This document shows, piece after piece, positions 17,101 through 25,818 of a stretch of 64,000 nt of DNA (the first letter of the stretch is position 1; each line of letters begins with the position of its first letter). The DNA is taken from positions 19,981 to 83,980 of the forward strand of contig NZ_JACEMT010000029.1 in NCBI RefSeq assembly GCF_013868415.1. Reading direction: 5' to 3'. A program made the translations under genes and the position numbers. Source of the DNA: Marinobacterium marinum. GTDB lineage: Bacteria > Pseudomonadota > Gammaproteobacteria > Pseudomonadales > Balneatricaceae. Under the pieces are notes generated by a model that had not been told where the DNA came from, ran no database searches, and saw only the letters and a program-made list of their open reading frames with translations.

Positions 17101-17660
17101 AGCAGCACTGCAAACTGTTCCAGAACCGCCCCTTTATCTGGCATGTGTGGGATGGCCTGAAAGACGGCTTCAGCGCCCTGGTCAACTACCACCAGCTGGA
17201 CAAGGCCGGGCTGGAGCGCCTGATCTACACCTACCTGGATGACTGGATCCGCACTCAGAAAGTGGGCGTGGCCAACGGCGAAGACGGTGCCGATATCCGT
17301 CTCGCTGCGGCAGAAACCCTGAAAACCGAGCTGGAAAAGATCCTCGAAGGCGAAAAGCCCTACGATATTTTCGTGCGCTGGAAACCGCTGGCGGAACAAC
17401 CCATCGGCTGGACCCCCGACCTCAACGACGGCGTGCGCCTCAACATCCGCCCCTTCCTGCTGGCCAAAGACCTGGGCAAAAAAGGCGCGGGTATCCTGCG
17501 CTTCAAACCCAACGTCAAATGGACCAAAGATCGCGGCAAAGACGTGCCCTCCGCCCCCTGGTACCACCTGGGTTTGCAATACGACGGCAAAGAAGGCGAT
17601 CGTATCAACGAACATCATCTGAGCCTGGCTGAAAAGCGTGCAGCCCGGAATGAGTCATAA
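14139..17660 (+). CDS. pglX: PglX, BREX adenine-N6 DNA methyltransferase
   Basis: A 1173-residue gamma-type adenine methyltransferase. Motif I (SAM binding) is LDPCCGSGHFL near residues 312-322. Motif IV is TNVPYLARGK near 509, so the usual NPPY reads NVPY. Helical N- and C-terminal arms frame the catalytic core. PglX marks non-palindromic host sites, and discrimination of unmethylated phage DNA needs PglX. Codons in about residues 667-827 (16140-16620) become abruptly AT-rich compared with both sides; this is where the target-recognition domain should lie, suggesting a recombined specificity segment. The ATG overlaps the brxC stop. Confidence 0.92.
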   Translation: MSIFNHTRQPLERTLRKALETTVGKAREVAEQAATQALTRLSVGEAKPADYLNDAQRNLRNRLRAHGRQLGDSKQDNGQQGIRKLVTEVAYEHWHRMLFARFLEQNSLLMYDEHTPLTLAECNELVQEPDIARDELEARCTTGWELAGVLASKMLPQIFRIDSPVFELELAPEHQRTLEKLVTGLAPDTFQAQDSLGWVYQFWQSKRKEEVNKSEVKIGADELAPVTQLFTEPYMVSFLLDNSLGAWWVGKRLSDTDFTNAQSEQELRDKAAIPGVPLNYLRFVKDDTTQQWQPASGTFDSWPQQLSELKTLDPCCGSGHFLVAAFLMLVPMRMELEQLTAQQAIDRVLSENLHGLELDQRCVELAAFAVAMEAWRFPEAGGYRSLPELHLACSGLSITAAKEEWKELSRKAGKQNLTIALDWMYQTFKDAPVLGSLINPRRSKAAQIAQWSELQQLLGEALSQEQAQEQDAADAGSSDINNRVEAGIVAQGLAKAAELLAGQYTWVITNVPYLARGKQSDTLKAFCEEYYPEGKNDLATVFLDRCLEFCVKGGTSSIVLPQNWLFLTSYRKFREKLLQNDSWHLIARLGAQAFQTPMWDFNVQLITLSRGNSAGQSVDLLNSGEPGNCIRGVDVSEPRTAAEKAAGLLADEVKSVEQGKQLENPDASVMLETKSRGELLTKYARSFTGLQTGDDFQFARMFWEIAHVRAPEWLKCQGSPSAKTTYQGRSRVIRWENGKGALVASPSAYIRGQDAWARKGISVQTMGDLNCSLFNEASFDMNASVLVPFEDQNRTAVWCFISSPEYVAEVRKVNQKLRVADATLAKVPFDLDYWTKVAEEQYPNGLPEPYTNDPTQWIFHGHPCGSVIWDEESKWTAQGELRVDDTVLQVAVARLLGYLWPAELDKDMEVAEEQRAWVLRCKDLEEHVDNDGIVCLPPVYGEKAADQRLEALLEDAYGQAWTTPLKNRLLDTVGSKSLSLWLRDKFFEQHCKLFQNRPFIWHVWDGLKDGFSALVNYHQLDKAGLERLIYTYLDDWIRTQKVGVANGEDGADIRLAAAETLKTELEKILEGEKPYDIFVRWKPLAEQPIGWTPDLNDGVRLNIRPFLLAKDLGKKGAGILRFKPNVKWTKDRGKDVPSAPWYHLGLQYDGKEGDRINEHHLSLAEKRAARNES
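16140..16620. other. AT-rich replaced segment inside pglX (putative target-recognition domain)
   Basis: The segment uses codons such as AGA, ATA, TTA and GTA and has poly-A runs (GAGACAAAAAGCAGAGG). Flanking pglX sequence favours CTG, GGC and CGC. The reading frame stays intact. It encodes about residues 667-827, between the catalytic core and the conserved C-terminal arm. The simplest explanation is homologous exchange of a specificity module. Confidence 0.6.
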
Positions 17661-17687
17661 TCAGGTAAACCAACGGAGCATACGGGT

Positions 17688-19397
17688 ATGTCGATGAACT
17701 TTAATACCACCAACAGCACCTTTCGCCAGCTGCTGGGCAATGGCCTGAGCTACCGTGTGCCTCCGTTTCAGCGCGATTATTCCTGGACCGATGATGAGTG
17801 GGATGATCTCTGGCAGGATGTGATAGCCCTGTTTGAAGAAGACGGTGAACCTGCCCACTATATGGGCTACCTGGTGCTGCAGTCCTCCGATAGCAAACGC
17901 TTCGATATCATTGATGGCCAGCAGCGGATTACCACCCTGAGCGTGATGATTCTGGCGGGGTTGGCTTATCTGCAGGATCTGGTCGGTGCAGGCCAGGATG
18001 CGGATAACAATCGTCGCCGTAAGGAACATCTGCAAAACAGTTATATCGGTTATGTGGACCCGGTCTCGTTAGTGCCACGCTCCAAGTTGGAACTGAACCG
18101 GCACAACAACCGCTTTTATCAAACCTATCTGGTGCCTCTGGAGCGGATGCCTCAGCGTAATCTGCACGCCTCCGAACATCAGCTGCGTAAGGCATTTAAC
18201 TGGTTCAAGGAGCGATTCAGCAGTCGCTTTGGGCGCACGACAGAGAGTGGACAGCAGTTTGCCGCCATGCTGGATGCACTGGTTGATAAGCTTTTTTTTA
18301 CCGTGATCACGGTGACCGATGAGCTGAATGCCTTCAAGGTATTTGAAACCCTGAATGCCCGTGGTGTAAGGCTTTCCGCTACGGACCTGCTGAAAAACTA
18401 CCTGTTCTCTCTTATCAGCAGTGGCGAACTGCATGAAGTCGAGATGAAGTCGCTGGAAGAGCGTTGGGAGCGCATTGTGGGGCTGCTGGGTAGCGAGAGT
18501 TTCCCGGAGTTTCTGCGCGTGTTCTGGAACAGTCGTAATAAGCTGGTGCGCAAATCCGACCTGTTTAAAACCATTCGCCGCCGTATCGCCACAAGGGAAA
18601 ATGCTTTTGGCCTGGTGCGGGAACTGGACCATTCTGCCGAGACCTATGCCGCGCTGCGAGACCCTATGCATGATGGCTGGAATCGTGATGAACGCGAGGC
18701 CCTGCAACAGCTGATGATGTTTAATGTCCGTCAGCCACTGGCGATGTTGATGGCCTGTTACCAGCGTTTCTATGACCAGGAGCGAGCCAGTTTCAGTCGG
18801 ATATTGCGCGCGGTATCAGTTGTATCACTGCGTTACAACGTCATTTGTGGTTTCCAAACCCACGAGCAAGAGCGTGTCTATAACGATATTGCCCGTAAGC
18901 TGACTGAGGGCGATTACACCAGCCTGCAAGATGTGCTTGAGGCTTTGGGCGATGTTTACCCGGATGATAGGACGTTTAAAACGGCCTTTACCGCCAAGAC
19001 ACTGAAAACCACCAATAGCCGAAACAAAAAGGTGGTGCGCTATATCCTGTTCGCGTTGGAGAAACAGCGCTCCGAGCAGGACTTTGACTTTGAAAGCAGT
19101 GCCTACAACCTGGAGCATATTCTACCGGAAAGCCCGTCTGAAGCCTGGAACTATATGGATGAAAACCAGCAGGAGCGTTGTATCTACCGTCTGGGTAACA
19201 TGACCCCGATGGAAGCGGGTGATAACCGTGATTTGGGCAATGCCGGGTATAACGAGAAGCGGGATGTCTATCGTAACAGTCAGTTCCAAATTACTCGGGG
19301 TGTCGCCGAACGGTATGATGAGTGGAACGAAGCCAAGATAGAAGCACGGCAGAAAAATCTGGCTGAGCTTGCTGCGACTGTCTGGAAAATCAATTGA
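17688..19397 (+). CDS. GmrSD-like DUF262/DUF1524 restriction protein inside BREX operon
   Basis: A 569-residue fused type IV restriction-like protein. The N-terminal DUF262 (ParB/Srx-like NTPase) shows VPPFQRDYSW (about residue 23), FDIIDGQQRITTL (about 73-85) and VFETLNARGVRLSATDLLKN. The C-terminal DUF1524 His-Me nuclease shows NLEHILPES (about 474-482) and RLGNMTPME. GmrSD and BrxU proteins of this type cut modified DNA, for example glucosylated hydroxymethylcytosine, using NTP hydrolysis. It lies 27 bases after pglX, in the position where BREX loci carry variable accessory genes. That would add defence against modified phages that escape BREX. Substrate is inferred only. Confidence 0.85.
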   Translation: MSMNFNTTNSTFRQLLGNGLSYRVPPFQRDYSWTDDEWDDLWQDVIALFEEDGEPAHYMGYLVLQSSDSKRFDIIDGQQRITTLSVMILAGLAYLQDLVGAGQDADNNRRRKEHLQNSYIGYVDPVSLVPRSKLELNRHNNRFYQTYLVPLERMPQRNLHASEHQLRKAFNWFKERFSSRFGRTTESGQQFAAMLDALVDKLFFTVITVTDELNAFKVFETLNARGVRLSATDLLKNYLFSLISSGELHEVEMKSLEERWERIVGLLGSESFPEFLRVFWNSRNKLVRKSDLFKTIRRRIATRENAFGLVRELDHSAETYAALRDPMHDGWNRDEREALQQLMMFNVRQPLAMLMACYQRFYDQERASFSRILRAVSVVSLRYNVICGFQTHEQERVYNDIARKLTEGDYTSLQDVLEALGDVYPDDRTFKTAFTAKTLKTTNSRNKKVVRYILFALEKQRSEQDFDFESSAYNLEHILPESPSEAWNYMDENQQERCIYRLGNMTPMEAGDNRDLGNAGYNEKRDVYRNSQFQITRGVAERYDEWNEAKIEARQKNLAELAATVWKIN

Positions 19398-19451
19398 GTA
19401 GCTTTCTAACATTGATACTTGGTTTGGAGTGGCCTGTGGCGGAGATTAAAG

Positions 19452-20729
19452 ATGTTTAAAGAACTTAAATTGACCAATGTCGGCCCTGCACCCTCTATGG
19501 AGCTGGAATTTGGCAAGCGTCTTAATCTGATCACAGGGGATAATGGTCTGGGCAAAAGCTTCCTGCTGGATATCGCCTGGTGGTCGATGACCCGCAAGTG
19601 GCCGTCTGAAATCAATCCCAAGCTGACCGTGGGGAAAAAGGTTCAGCCCCAACGCAAGGGTGAATCGTCCATCAGCTTCTCGTTTTCGGGCAAGGTGAAA
19701 GAGGTTAGCTACGAAAGCACCTATCAGCGCAGGGAAGAAGCCTGGACAGGCAATGCCGGTCGTCCGGCGAATCCTGGCTTGGTGCTCTATGCCATGACCG
19801 ATGGCAGCTTTGCCGTATGGGACCCGTCGCGCAACTATTGGCAGACCCGCAACGGTATAGATGTGCAGGAGCGCCGCCCGGCCTATGTCTTTGCACCCGA
19901 TGAGGTATGGCATGGCCTGAAAGCCGAAGATGGCACTGTTTTGTGTAATGGCCTGGTACAAGACTGGGCAACCTGGCAGAAGGAAAAAGGCGCGGCGTTC
20001 AGGCACCTGGTCAAGGTACTGAAAGTGCTGTCGCCCTCTGATAAAGAGGAGCTACAGCCGGGTGACCTGACGCGCATCAGCCTGGATGAAGCCCGCGATA
20101 TTCCGACGATCCGTATGCCCTATGGCCAGGACGTTCCGGTGGTCCATGCGTCATCCGGTATCCGCCGTATTATCGCGCTGGCTTATTTCCTGGTCTGGGC
20201 CTGGGAAGAGCACCGCAAGGCCGCCGACTTGTTGCAGGAAGATCCGACCCATCAGGTGGTATTTCTGATCGATGAAGTAGAGTCGCATCTGCACCCCAGC
20301 TGGCAGCGCAGCATCATTCCGGCGCTGTTGTCTGTCATGGAGCAGCTTACTCGGCGTCCTGATGTGCAGTTGATTACCGCTACCCATTCGCCGCTGATCA
20401 TGGCATCCGTCGAGCCGGTTTTCGATCCTGCACAGGATGCCTGGTTTGATCTGGACCTTGAGCAGGGGGAAGTGAAACTGCGGCAGCGTGACTTTGAGCC
20501 GATGGGAGATGCTTCAAACTGGCTTACCAGTGAAGCCTTTGATTTGGAAAGTTCCGGCTCGCTTGCTAATGAGCGACTGATTAAGGAAGCATCCGAGCTA
20601 CTTGAAAAAGATACGATCTCCAAAACCGAATTTCAGGAGATGAATACCAGGCTTGTTAGGGCATTGAATCCGGCTGATGATTTCTTGTTCAACTGGCGCT
20701 ATATCTGTAAGTCCAAAGGACTCATGTGA
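19452..20729 (+). CDS. PtuA-like AAA/ABC-type ATPase inside BREX operon
   Basis: A 425-residue single-domain ABC/SMC-type ATPase from ATG 19452 (MFKELKLTNVGPAPS), with GGAG eight bases upstream. Walker A is GDNGLGKS (about residues 28-35), the signature-like block is HASSGIRRIIALAYF (about 232), Walker B is VVFLIDEVESHLHPSW (about 269) and the switch His is in ITATHSPLIM. Together with the HNH gene that overlaps its stop, it resembles the Septu PtuAB pair or retron-associated ATPase/HNH pairs. In those systems the ATPase restrains a nuclease until infection. No reverse transcriptase or ncRNA is seen here. Confidence 0.82.
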   Translation: MFKELKLTNVGPAPSMELEFGKRLNLITGDNGLGKSFLLDIAWWSMTRKWPSEINPKLTVGKKVQPQRKGESSISFSFSGKVKEVSYESTYQRREEAWTGNAGRPANPGLVLYAMTDGSFAVWDPSRNYWQTRNGIDVQERRPAYVFAPDEVWHGLKAEDGTVLCNGLVQDWATWQKEKGAAFRHLVKVLKVLSPSDKEELQPGDLTRISLDEARDIPTIRMPYGQDVPVVHASSGIRRIIALAYFLVWAWEEHRKAADLLQEDPTHQVVFLIDEVESHLHPSWQRSIIPALLSVMEQLTRRPDVQLITATHSPLIMASVEPVFDPAQDAWFDLDLEQGEVKLRQRDFEPMGDASNWLTSEAFDLESSGSLANERLIKEASELLEKDTISKTEFQEMNTRLVRALNPADDFLFNWRYICKSKGLM

Positions 20730-21325
20730 TGATTCCAGTTAAATTACAGCCAGAGCCAGAGAGCTTTGACGAGGAGGTACGCCAGCCTGGGCTTGCCTGG
20801 TTGGATAAAAAAGGGATCGATTTACAGAGTGCTCCACCCGAGCCGAGTAAACTTCCGGCGTATTGGCAAAAGACCAACGAGCAGCTGTGGGAAGCCTACT
20901 CAGGCGTTTGTGCCTACCTGGCTATCTACTTCGAGTGGGTATCAGGAGCATCATCCACGGACCATTTCATACCCAAGTCGGCCCTCGCGGGTGATGCTTA
21001 CGAGTGGTCCAACTATCGTTTGTCCTGTTTGGGGCCAAATCGCTCCAAGAACGCATTCACCGATCTACTTGATCCTTTTGAGATACAGCCAGATACATTT
21101 GTTTTGAACCTGGCAAGTGGTGCTATAAAGCTTAATCCGGAACTGGATAATGCTGTGGCAGAGGTCGCTGCGACGACAATCTCGCGTTTGAATCTCGATA
21201 GTGAACAGCACCGAAAAATGAGAAGTAGGGCTTTTACCCGTTACCTTCGCAGAAAAGATGAAGAAAGTCTGAAAGAGCTATCACCCTTCGTTTGGTACGA
21301 AGCGAACCGCCAGGGACTGCTATGA
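20729..21325 (+). CDS. PtuB-like HNH nuclease inside BREX operon
   Basis: A 198-residue protein with a compact HNH-type motif at about residues 78-108: TDHFIPKSALAGDAYEWSN followed by YRLSCLGPNRSKN. This Asp-His, Asn-Tyr-Arg-Leu, Asn pattern is typical of the HNH proteins paired with PtuA-like ATPases. The cysteine of YSGVCAYLAIYF occupies the place of the first zinc-knuckle Cys in many relatives, but a second one is not obvious. A GTG lies at 20726, but the ATG at 20729 overlaps the ATPase TGA and is preferred. Its TGA overlaps the pglZ ATG by four bases, so this pair is fully embedded in the BREX translation chain. Confidence 0.78.
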   Translation: MIPVKLQPEPESFDEEVRQPGLAWLDKKGIDLQSAPPEPSKLPAYWQKTNEQLWEAYSGVCAYLAIYFEWVSGASSTDHFIPKSALAGDAYEWSNYRLSCLGPNRSKNAFTDLLDPFEIQPDTFVLNLASGAIKLNPELDNAVAEVAATTISRLNLDSEQHRKMRSRAFTRYLRRKDEESLKELSPFVWYEANRQGLL

Positions 21326-23640
21326 AACTGATCGACCTGCTGGCGGAGGAAGTCCGTGCCAGCGCCGCCTATAACTCCAATATCCAGATGGCACCGAGCG
21401 TTATTCTCTGGACTGACAAGCAGCGCCAGTGGGAATCCGCCTTGCCGCTGCTGCAGGCCGCCATGCCGGAGCTGGTGGTGCTGGGCGACTATGCCCCCGA
21501 GCAGAAGCGCGGACCGGCCATCTGGATCAAGTGTGTCATCGAAGGTGTGTTGCCGGAAGTGCAGTTGCCGCAGGATCGTACCCCGATTCTGTATTTGCCA
21601 GGTGTAGAGCGCCGCGACTTGCGTGCGATTGCCGATTGCCCCGATATGCTCAAGCCTTTGGCTGAGCTGCAGTATCGCGGCTGTTGGTGGATCTACAACA
21701 ACACCGGCCGTGACTGGACGGTCAATGCATTCCTGATATCGGCCAATGGCGGTGCCGGTCTGGATGTGGCCAAGGATGACAAGTCGCAGCAGGCGATGCT
21801 GCGGGTACTCACCGAAATACTGGAAAGCGAGCGCGAAGACCTTGCCAACCGCCGCCTCGAAGCGCCGGACTTCAATAAGCTGGTGTCCAGTGATCCGGTG
21901 CGTGACCTACTTAGCTGGATGAATGACAGCAAAGTATGCCGTGAACGCTGGGATGCACCCCGTTGGCAGGCCCTGGTGGGTATCTGCGAGACTGAATATC
22001 ACTTCAGTCCGGAACGCGATGGCGAACTGACGGCAGCGGAGTTGCTGTGTCAGCGCCAGGGTGTTTGGGAGAGTGTGTGGCAGCGTTATGCCGAGTCCTG
22101 TCACCACTATCCCAATTTGCCGGATCTGCTGATGAAGGTGCAGCCCGATCTGGCCGCTGATGGTGCCAGCTATCCGGTGATCAATGCCGATGATGAACAG
22201 CGGCTTGAGCAGGACCTGAGCCAGCTGTTGTCACTGGACTCAGCCCAGGTGCGCCAACAACTGCTGCGACTTGAACAGCGTCACGCCGAGCGTCGTACCT
22301 GGATCTGGTCACAGTTGGGGCAGGCACCCTTGGCGGGTGTAATGGAGTTTGTGAGCCAGATCGCCGAGCGTACACAGCAGGTGTTCTCCGGTATTGATGC
22401 CGAAGAGATGGCTGAACTTTATCGCCAAGAATATTGGCAGGTGGATGACTTGGCGCTCAAGGCATTGGCTTACCCACTGTCCAATGGGCAACAAGCGCTG
22501 GTGCAGCAACTGCTGGCGCTGATTTACACCCCCTGGCTGGATGAAGTGACTCGTAATTTCCAGAATCTGGTGAAAGCCAAGGGCTATCCGGGTGTTGGTC
22601 AGGTGAGCGAAGCCACGGCGGCTTATGCACCGGGCGGTGAGGTGGTCTTCTTTGTGGATGGCTTGCGCTACGACATCGCCCAGCGACTGGAGCAGATGTT
22701 GGTATCCAGGGCGAATATCAAATTGTCATCCAACTGGGCAGCCTTGCCTTCAGTAACCGCGACGGCCAAAGCTGCTGTTACCCCTGTCCATGACAAGCTG
22801 ACGGGACGGGTGTCCGATCGGGATTTTGAACCCAGCCTGCTGGATGAGGATAAGGATTTTTCGGCCTATTACCTGAAGAAGTTTCTCAAGGAAAAAGGCT
22901 GGGTGTACTTGGAAGAGGGCGAGACGGGCGATCCGTCCGCCAATGCCTGGGTGCAAAGTGGTGATATCGACAAGGAAGGCCATGTTAAAGGCCTGAAACT
23001 GGCGGCGCGCATCGACACGCTGCTGGAAGAAGTGGTTGAGCGGGTCGATGAACTCCTGGCTGTGGGCTGGCGCAAGATTCGTATCGTAACCGATCATGGC
23101 TGGGTACTGACACCCGGCACCATGTCCAAGGTGGATCTGACCAAACACCTGACCGATACCCGCTGGGGCCGTTGTGCCGTGATCAAGGATGCGGTGGATA
23201 CAGGCTATCTACAGCTGGGCTGGTACTGGAACAAGGATGTCAGCATCGCCATGGCCCCCGGCATCAGCAGCTTCAAGGCAGGCCAGCATTATGACCACGG
23301 TGGTTTGAGCCTGCAGGAGTGCCTGACGCCCATCATCGAAATCAGCAGCAATCAGCAAGTCCAAACGGGTCCAAGTGCGACGGCGGCCCTGTCTGACCTG
23401 CGCTGGCTGGGGCTGACTTGTAAGGTCCAGGCAGAAACGGGTGCCGATGGCGTGGTGGCTGTGCTGAGAACGCATGCGGCGGATGCAGACTCTGAGATCT
23501 GCAAGCGCAAACCACTCAAGGGCGGCAAGTGCAGCCTGATGGTGGATGACGACTTTGAAGGCATGACAGCCGTACTGGTGCTGCTGGATGAAAGCGGCAA
23601 TGTACTGGCGAAAAAGCCGACCCTGGTTGGTGACGAATAA
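21322..23640 (+). CDS. pglZ: PglZ, alkaline-phosphatase-superfamily BREX protein
   Basis: A 772-residue protein from ATG 21322 (MKLIDLLAEEVRAS), which overlaps the upstream TGA. The C-terminal half has the alkaline-phosphatase-like metal sites: VVFFVDGLRYD (about 441-451), ALPSVTATAKAAVTP with the likely nucleophile Thr, VTDHGWVLTPG (about 589) and HYDHGGLSLQEC (about 655). PglZ is a core component of all BREX types; phosphodiesterase/nuclease activity has been reported for some members. The N-terminal half is helical. It is separated from pglX by the three accessory genes; brxL follows after 17 bases. Confidence 0.92.
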   Translation: MKLIDLLAEEVRASAAYNSNIQMAPSVILWTDKQRQWESALPLLQAAMPELVVLGDYAPEQKRGPAIWIKCVIEGVLPEVQLPQDRTPILYLPGVERRDLRAIADCPDMLKPLAELQYRGCWWIYNNTGRDWTVNAFLISANGGAGLDVAKDDKSQQAMLRVLTEILESEREDLANRRLEAPDFNKLVSSDPVRDLLSWMNDSKVCRERWDAPRWQALVGICETEYHFSPERDGELTAAELLCQRQGVWESVWQRYAESCHHYPNLPDLLMKVQPDLAADGASYPVINADDEQRLEQDLSQLLSLDSAQVRQQLLRLEQRHAERRTWIWSQLGQAPLAGVMEFVSQIAERTQQVFSGIDAEEMAELYRQEYWQVDDLALKALAYPLSNGQQALVQQLLALIYTPWLDEVTRNFQNLVKAKGYPGVGQVSEATAAYAPGGEVVFFVDGLRYDIAQRLEQMLVSRANIKLSSNWAALPSVTATAKAAVTPVHDKLTGRVSDRDFEPSLLDEDKDFSAYYLKKFLKEKGWVYLEEGETGDPSANAWVQSGDIDKEGHVKGLKLAARIDTLLEEVVERVDELLAVGWRKIRIVTDHGWVLTPGTMSKVDLTKHLTDTRWGRCAVIKDAVDTGYLQLGWYWNKDVSIAMAPGISSFKAGQHYDHGGLSLQECLTPIIEISSNQQVQTGPSATAALSDLRWLGLTCKVQAETGADGVVAVLRTHAADADSEICKRKPLKGGKCSLMVDDDFEGMTAVLVLLDESGNVLAKKPTLVGDE

Positions 23641-23657
23641 GGTTAGGAGAGAGACGC

Positions 23658-25706
23658 GTGGAACTGGATGCTCTGGATAACAAGGCCGCAGACGTTTTTG
23701 AAGGCTATATCGTGCGCAAGGATCTGGTGCGGACCTTTGCCCGCCAGTTTCCGGTCCCGACCTATGTGGTCGAGTTCATGCTGGGACGCTACTGTGCCTC
23801 CACCGATCCCGAGGAGATCGAAGAGGGTCTGGAAATTGTTCAGCGCCAGCTGGCCTCCCGCACTGTACGTGCCGGTGAAGAGGAGTTGTTCAAAGCCCGT
23901 GCCTATAAGAAAGGTGCAGCCAAGCTGATCGATATCGTCAGTGTTCGCTTTGTCGAAAAAGAGGGCGGTTACGTCGCTTCTCTGCCCAGTCTCAATCTCA
24001 ACCGCGTGCGCATTGCCGACAAGATTGTCGATGACAATGAACGCCTGCTAACGGGCGGCTTTTATGCCGAGGTCACGCTGGAGTATGACCCCGTCATTGC
24101 TGAAGAGAAGGGTAACGCCTTTGGTATCGCCGAGCTGCGCCCTATCCAGATGTCCAAGCGTAACGTGCTGGATGTGATGGCCGAGGCGCGCGGTCGATTT
24201 GATAGTCATGAATGGCGTGACTTTTTGATTCGCTCCATTGGCCTTGAGCCTGAAGCCCTGTCTGACCGTGCCAAGGACTCCATTCTTTTGCGAATGGTGC
24301 CCTTTGTTGAGCGCAACTATAACCTGGTGGAACTGGGGCCACGTGGTACCGGTAAGAGCCATCTGTTCCAGCAGGTATCGCCCTATGCGCACCTGATCTC
24401 GGGCGGCAAGGCGACCATTGCCAAAATGTTCGTCAACAACGCCTCTGGACAGCGGGGGTTGGTATGCCAGTATGACGTGGTCTGCTTTGATGAAGTCAGC
24501 GGGATCTCTTTTGATAGCAAGGAAGGGATCAACATCATGAAGGGCTACATGGAATCCGGTGAATTCAGCCGTGGCAAGGAGAGCATCCGTGCCGATGGTT
24601 CCATGGTGTTTGTGGGTAACTTCGACGTGGATGTGGAGCATCAACAACGGGTTGGTCATCTGTTTGGCCCTCTGCCCCAGGAGATGCGTGATGACACGGC
24701 CTGGATGGACCGTATTCATTGCTACCTGCCCGGTTGGGATGTGCCCAAGATGAGCAAGGAGCTAACCACAGACCACTTTGGTCTGGTCAGTGATTTCTTC
24801 TCTGAGTGCATGAGCCGTTTGCGTTTCCAAAGCAGGGTGGCGGCCATGCAGAACCGTGTGCATCTCGGCGGGGCGTTGAGTGGCCGAGACACCAATGCGG
24901 TGAATAAAACCGTTTCCGGCCTGCTTAAACTTATGTACCCCGACCCCGAAATGCAGGTGTCCGATGAGGATCTGGAGTGGGCGACCCGCCTGGCCTTGGA
25001 AGTACGCCGCCGAGTGAAAGAGCAGCAGAAACGAGTCGGTGCAGCTGAGTTTCGTAATACTCATTTCAGCTATTTTATCGGTGACGATGGTATTGAAAAG
25101 TTTGTTGCCACACCCGAATTACGTGCCGACAACGAGATCGGTGATGATCCGCTTGAACCGGGTCAGATCTGGACGATTAGCGAAGGCGGTACCGATTTCG
25201 ATGACAATGCCGGTCTCTATCGCATCGAAGTAAACGAAGGCCCTGGATCTGGCGTGAAAATCCTGAATAACCCGGCACCCCCGGCCTTTAAGGAGTCCAT
25301 GCGCTATGCTGAACAGAACCTCTATGCGCGTGCCCAGCAGCTGATCGGCGATCGTGATCCTCGAGCTCATGAATTCACTGTCCAGCTAAGAGCTTTTGAT
25401 GCCGCCAAGAAAGGCTCCAAGCTAGGTGTAGCAGCCCTGGTTGCCATGTGTAGCAGCATGCTGAAAAAATCAGTGAAAGGTGGCCTGATAGTGGTGGGCG
25501 AGATCAACCTGGGTGGTTCCATCGAGCCGATCAGTAATGCCGTGAATATTGCAGAGCTGGCGGTAGAAAAAGGCGCCAGTGCCTTGCTGATGCCAGTGAC
25601 TGCCAGACGTCAGCTTTATGACTTGTCAGATGAGATGGCGACCAAGGTTGATATTCAGTTTTATCAGGATGCGAGAGATGCACTGCTGAAAGCGCTTGCT
25701 GAATAA
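23658..25706 (+). CDS. brxL: BrxL, AAA+ / Lon-like BREX protein
   Basis: A 682-residue protein with GTG start and TAGGAGAG upstream. The AAA+ core has ELGPRGTGKSHLFQQ (about 223-237), VVCFDEVSGISFDSKEG (about 273) and SMVFVGNFDVDVE (sensor 1). The C-terminus has a Lon-protease-like fold (KGGLIVVGEINLGGSIEPIS). In my by-eye alignment the Lon Ser (in GPSAG) falls on GSKLG and the Lon Lys (in GGLKEK) falls on SNAVNI, so neither catalytic residue is present. BrxL forms DNA-binding AAA+ rings and defines type I BREX; it is needed for phage exclusion, not methylation. It is the last core gene of the operon. Confidence 0.92.
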   Translation: MELDALDNKAADVFEGYIVRKDLVRTFARQFPVPTYVVEFMLGRYCASTDPEEIEEGLEIVQRQLASRTVRAGEEELFKARAYKKGAAKLIDIVSVRFVEKEGGYVASLPSLNLNRVRIADKIVDDNERLLTGGFYAEVTLEYDPVIAEEKGNAFGIAELRPIQMSKRNVLDVMAEARGRFDSHEWRDFLIRSIGLEPEALSDRAKDSILLRMVPFVERNYNLVELGPRGTGKSHLFQQVSPYAHLISGGKATIAKMFVNNASGQRGLVCQYDVVCFDEVSGISFDSKEGINIMKGYMESGEFSRGKESIRADGSMVFVGNFDVDVEHQQRVGHLFGPLPQEMRDDTAWMDRIHCYLPGWDVPKMSKELTTDHFGLVSDFFSECMSRLRFQSRVAAMQNRVHLGGALSGRDTNAVNKTVSGLLKLMYPDPEMQVSDEDLEWATRLALEVRRRVKEQQKRVGAAEFRNTHFSYFIGDDGIEKFVATPELRADNEIGDDPLEPGQIWTISEGGTDFDDNAGLYRIEVNEGPGSGVKILNNPAPPAFKESMRYAEQNLYARAQQLIGDRDPRAHEFTVQLRAFDAAKKGSKLGVAALVAMCSSMLKKSVKGGLIVVGEINLGGSIEPISNAVNIAELAVEKGASALLMPVTARRQLYDLSDEMATKVDIQFYQDARDALLKALAE

Positions 25707-25818
25707 AGCCGAGTAATCGAGGCCAATCCCATCATTTCGCATATAAAATATTCAGGAATATTTGAGGCGTTCAGGCACTCAGTCCTTGCAAGGGCGCTTA
25801 AAGCGGGGAAAAGGATTT

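Noticed and set aside
19452..21325. Retron with ATPase/HNH effector
   Set aside because: The ATPase/HNH pair would fit, but there is no reverse transcriptase or ncRNA region next to it.
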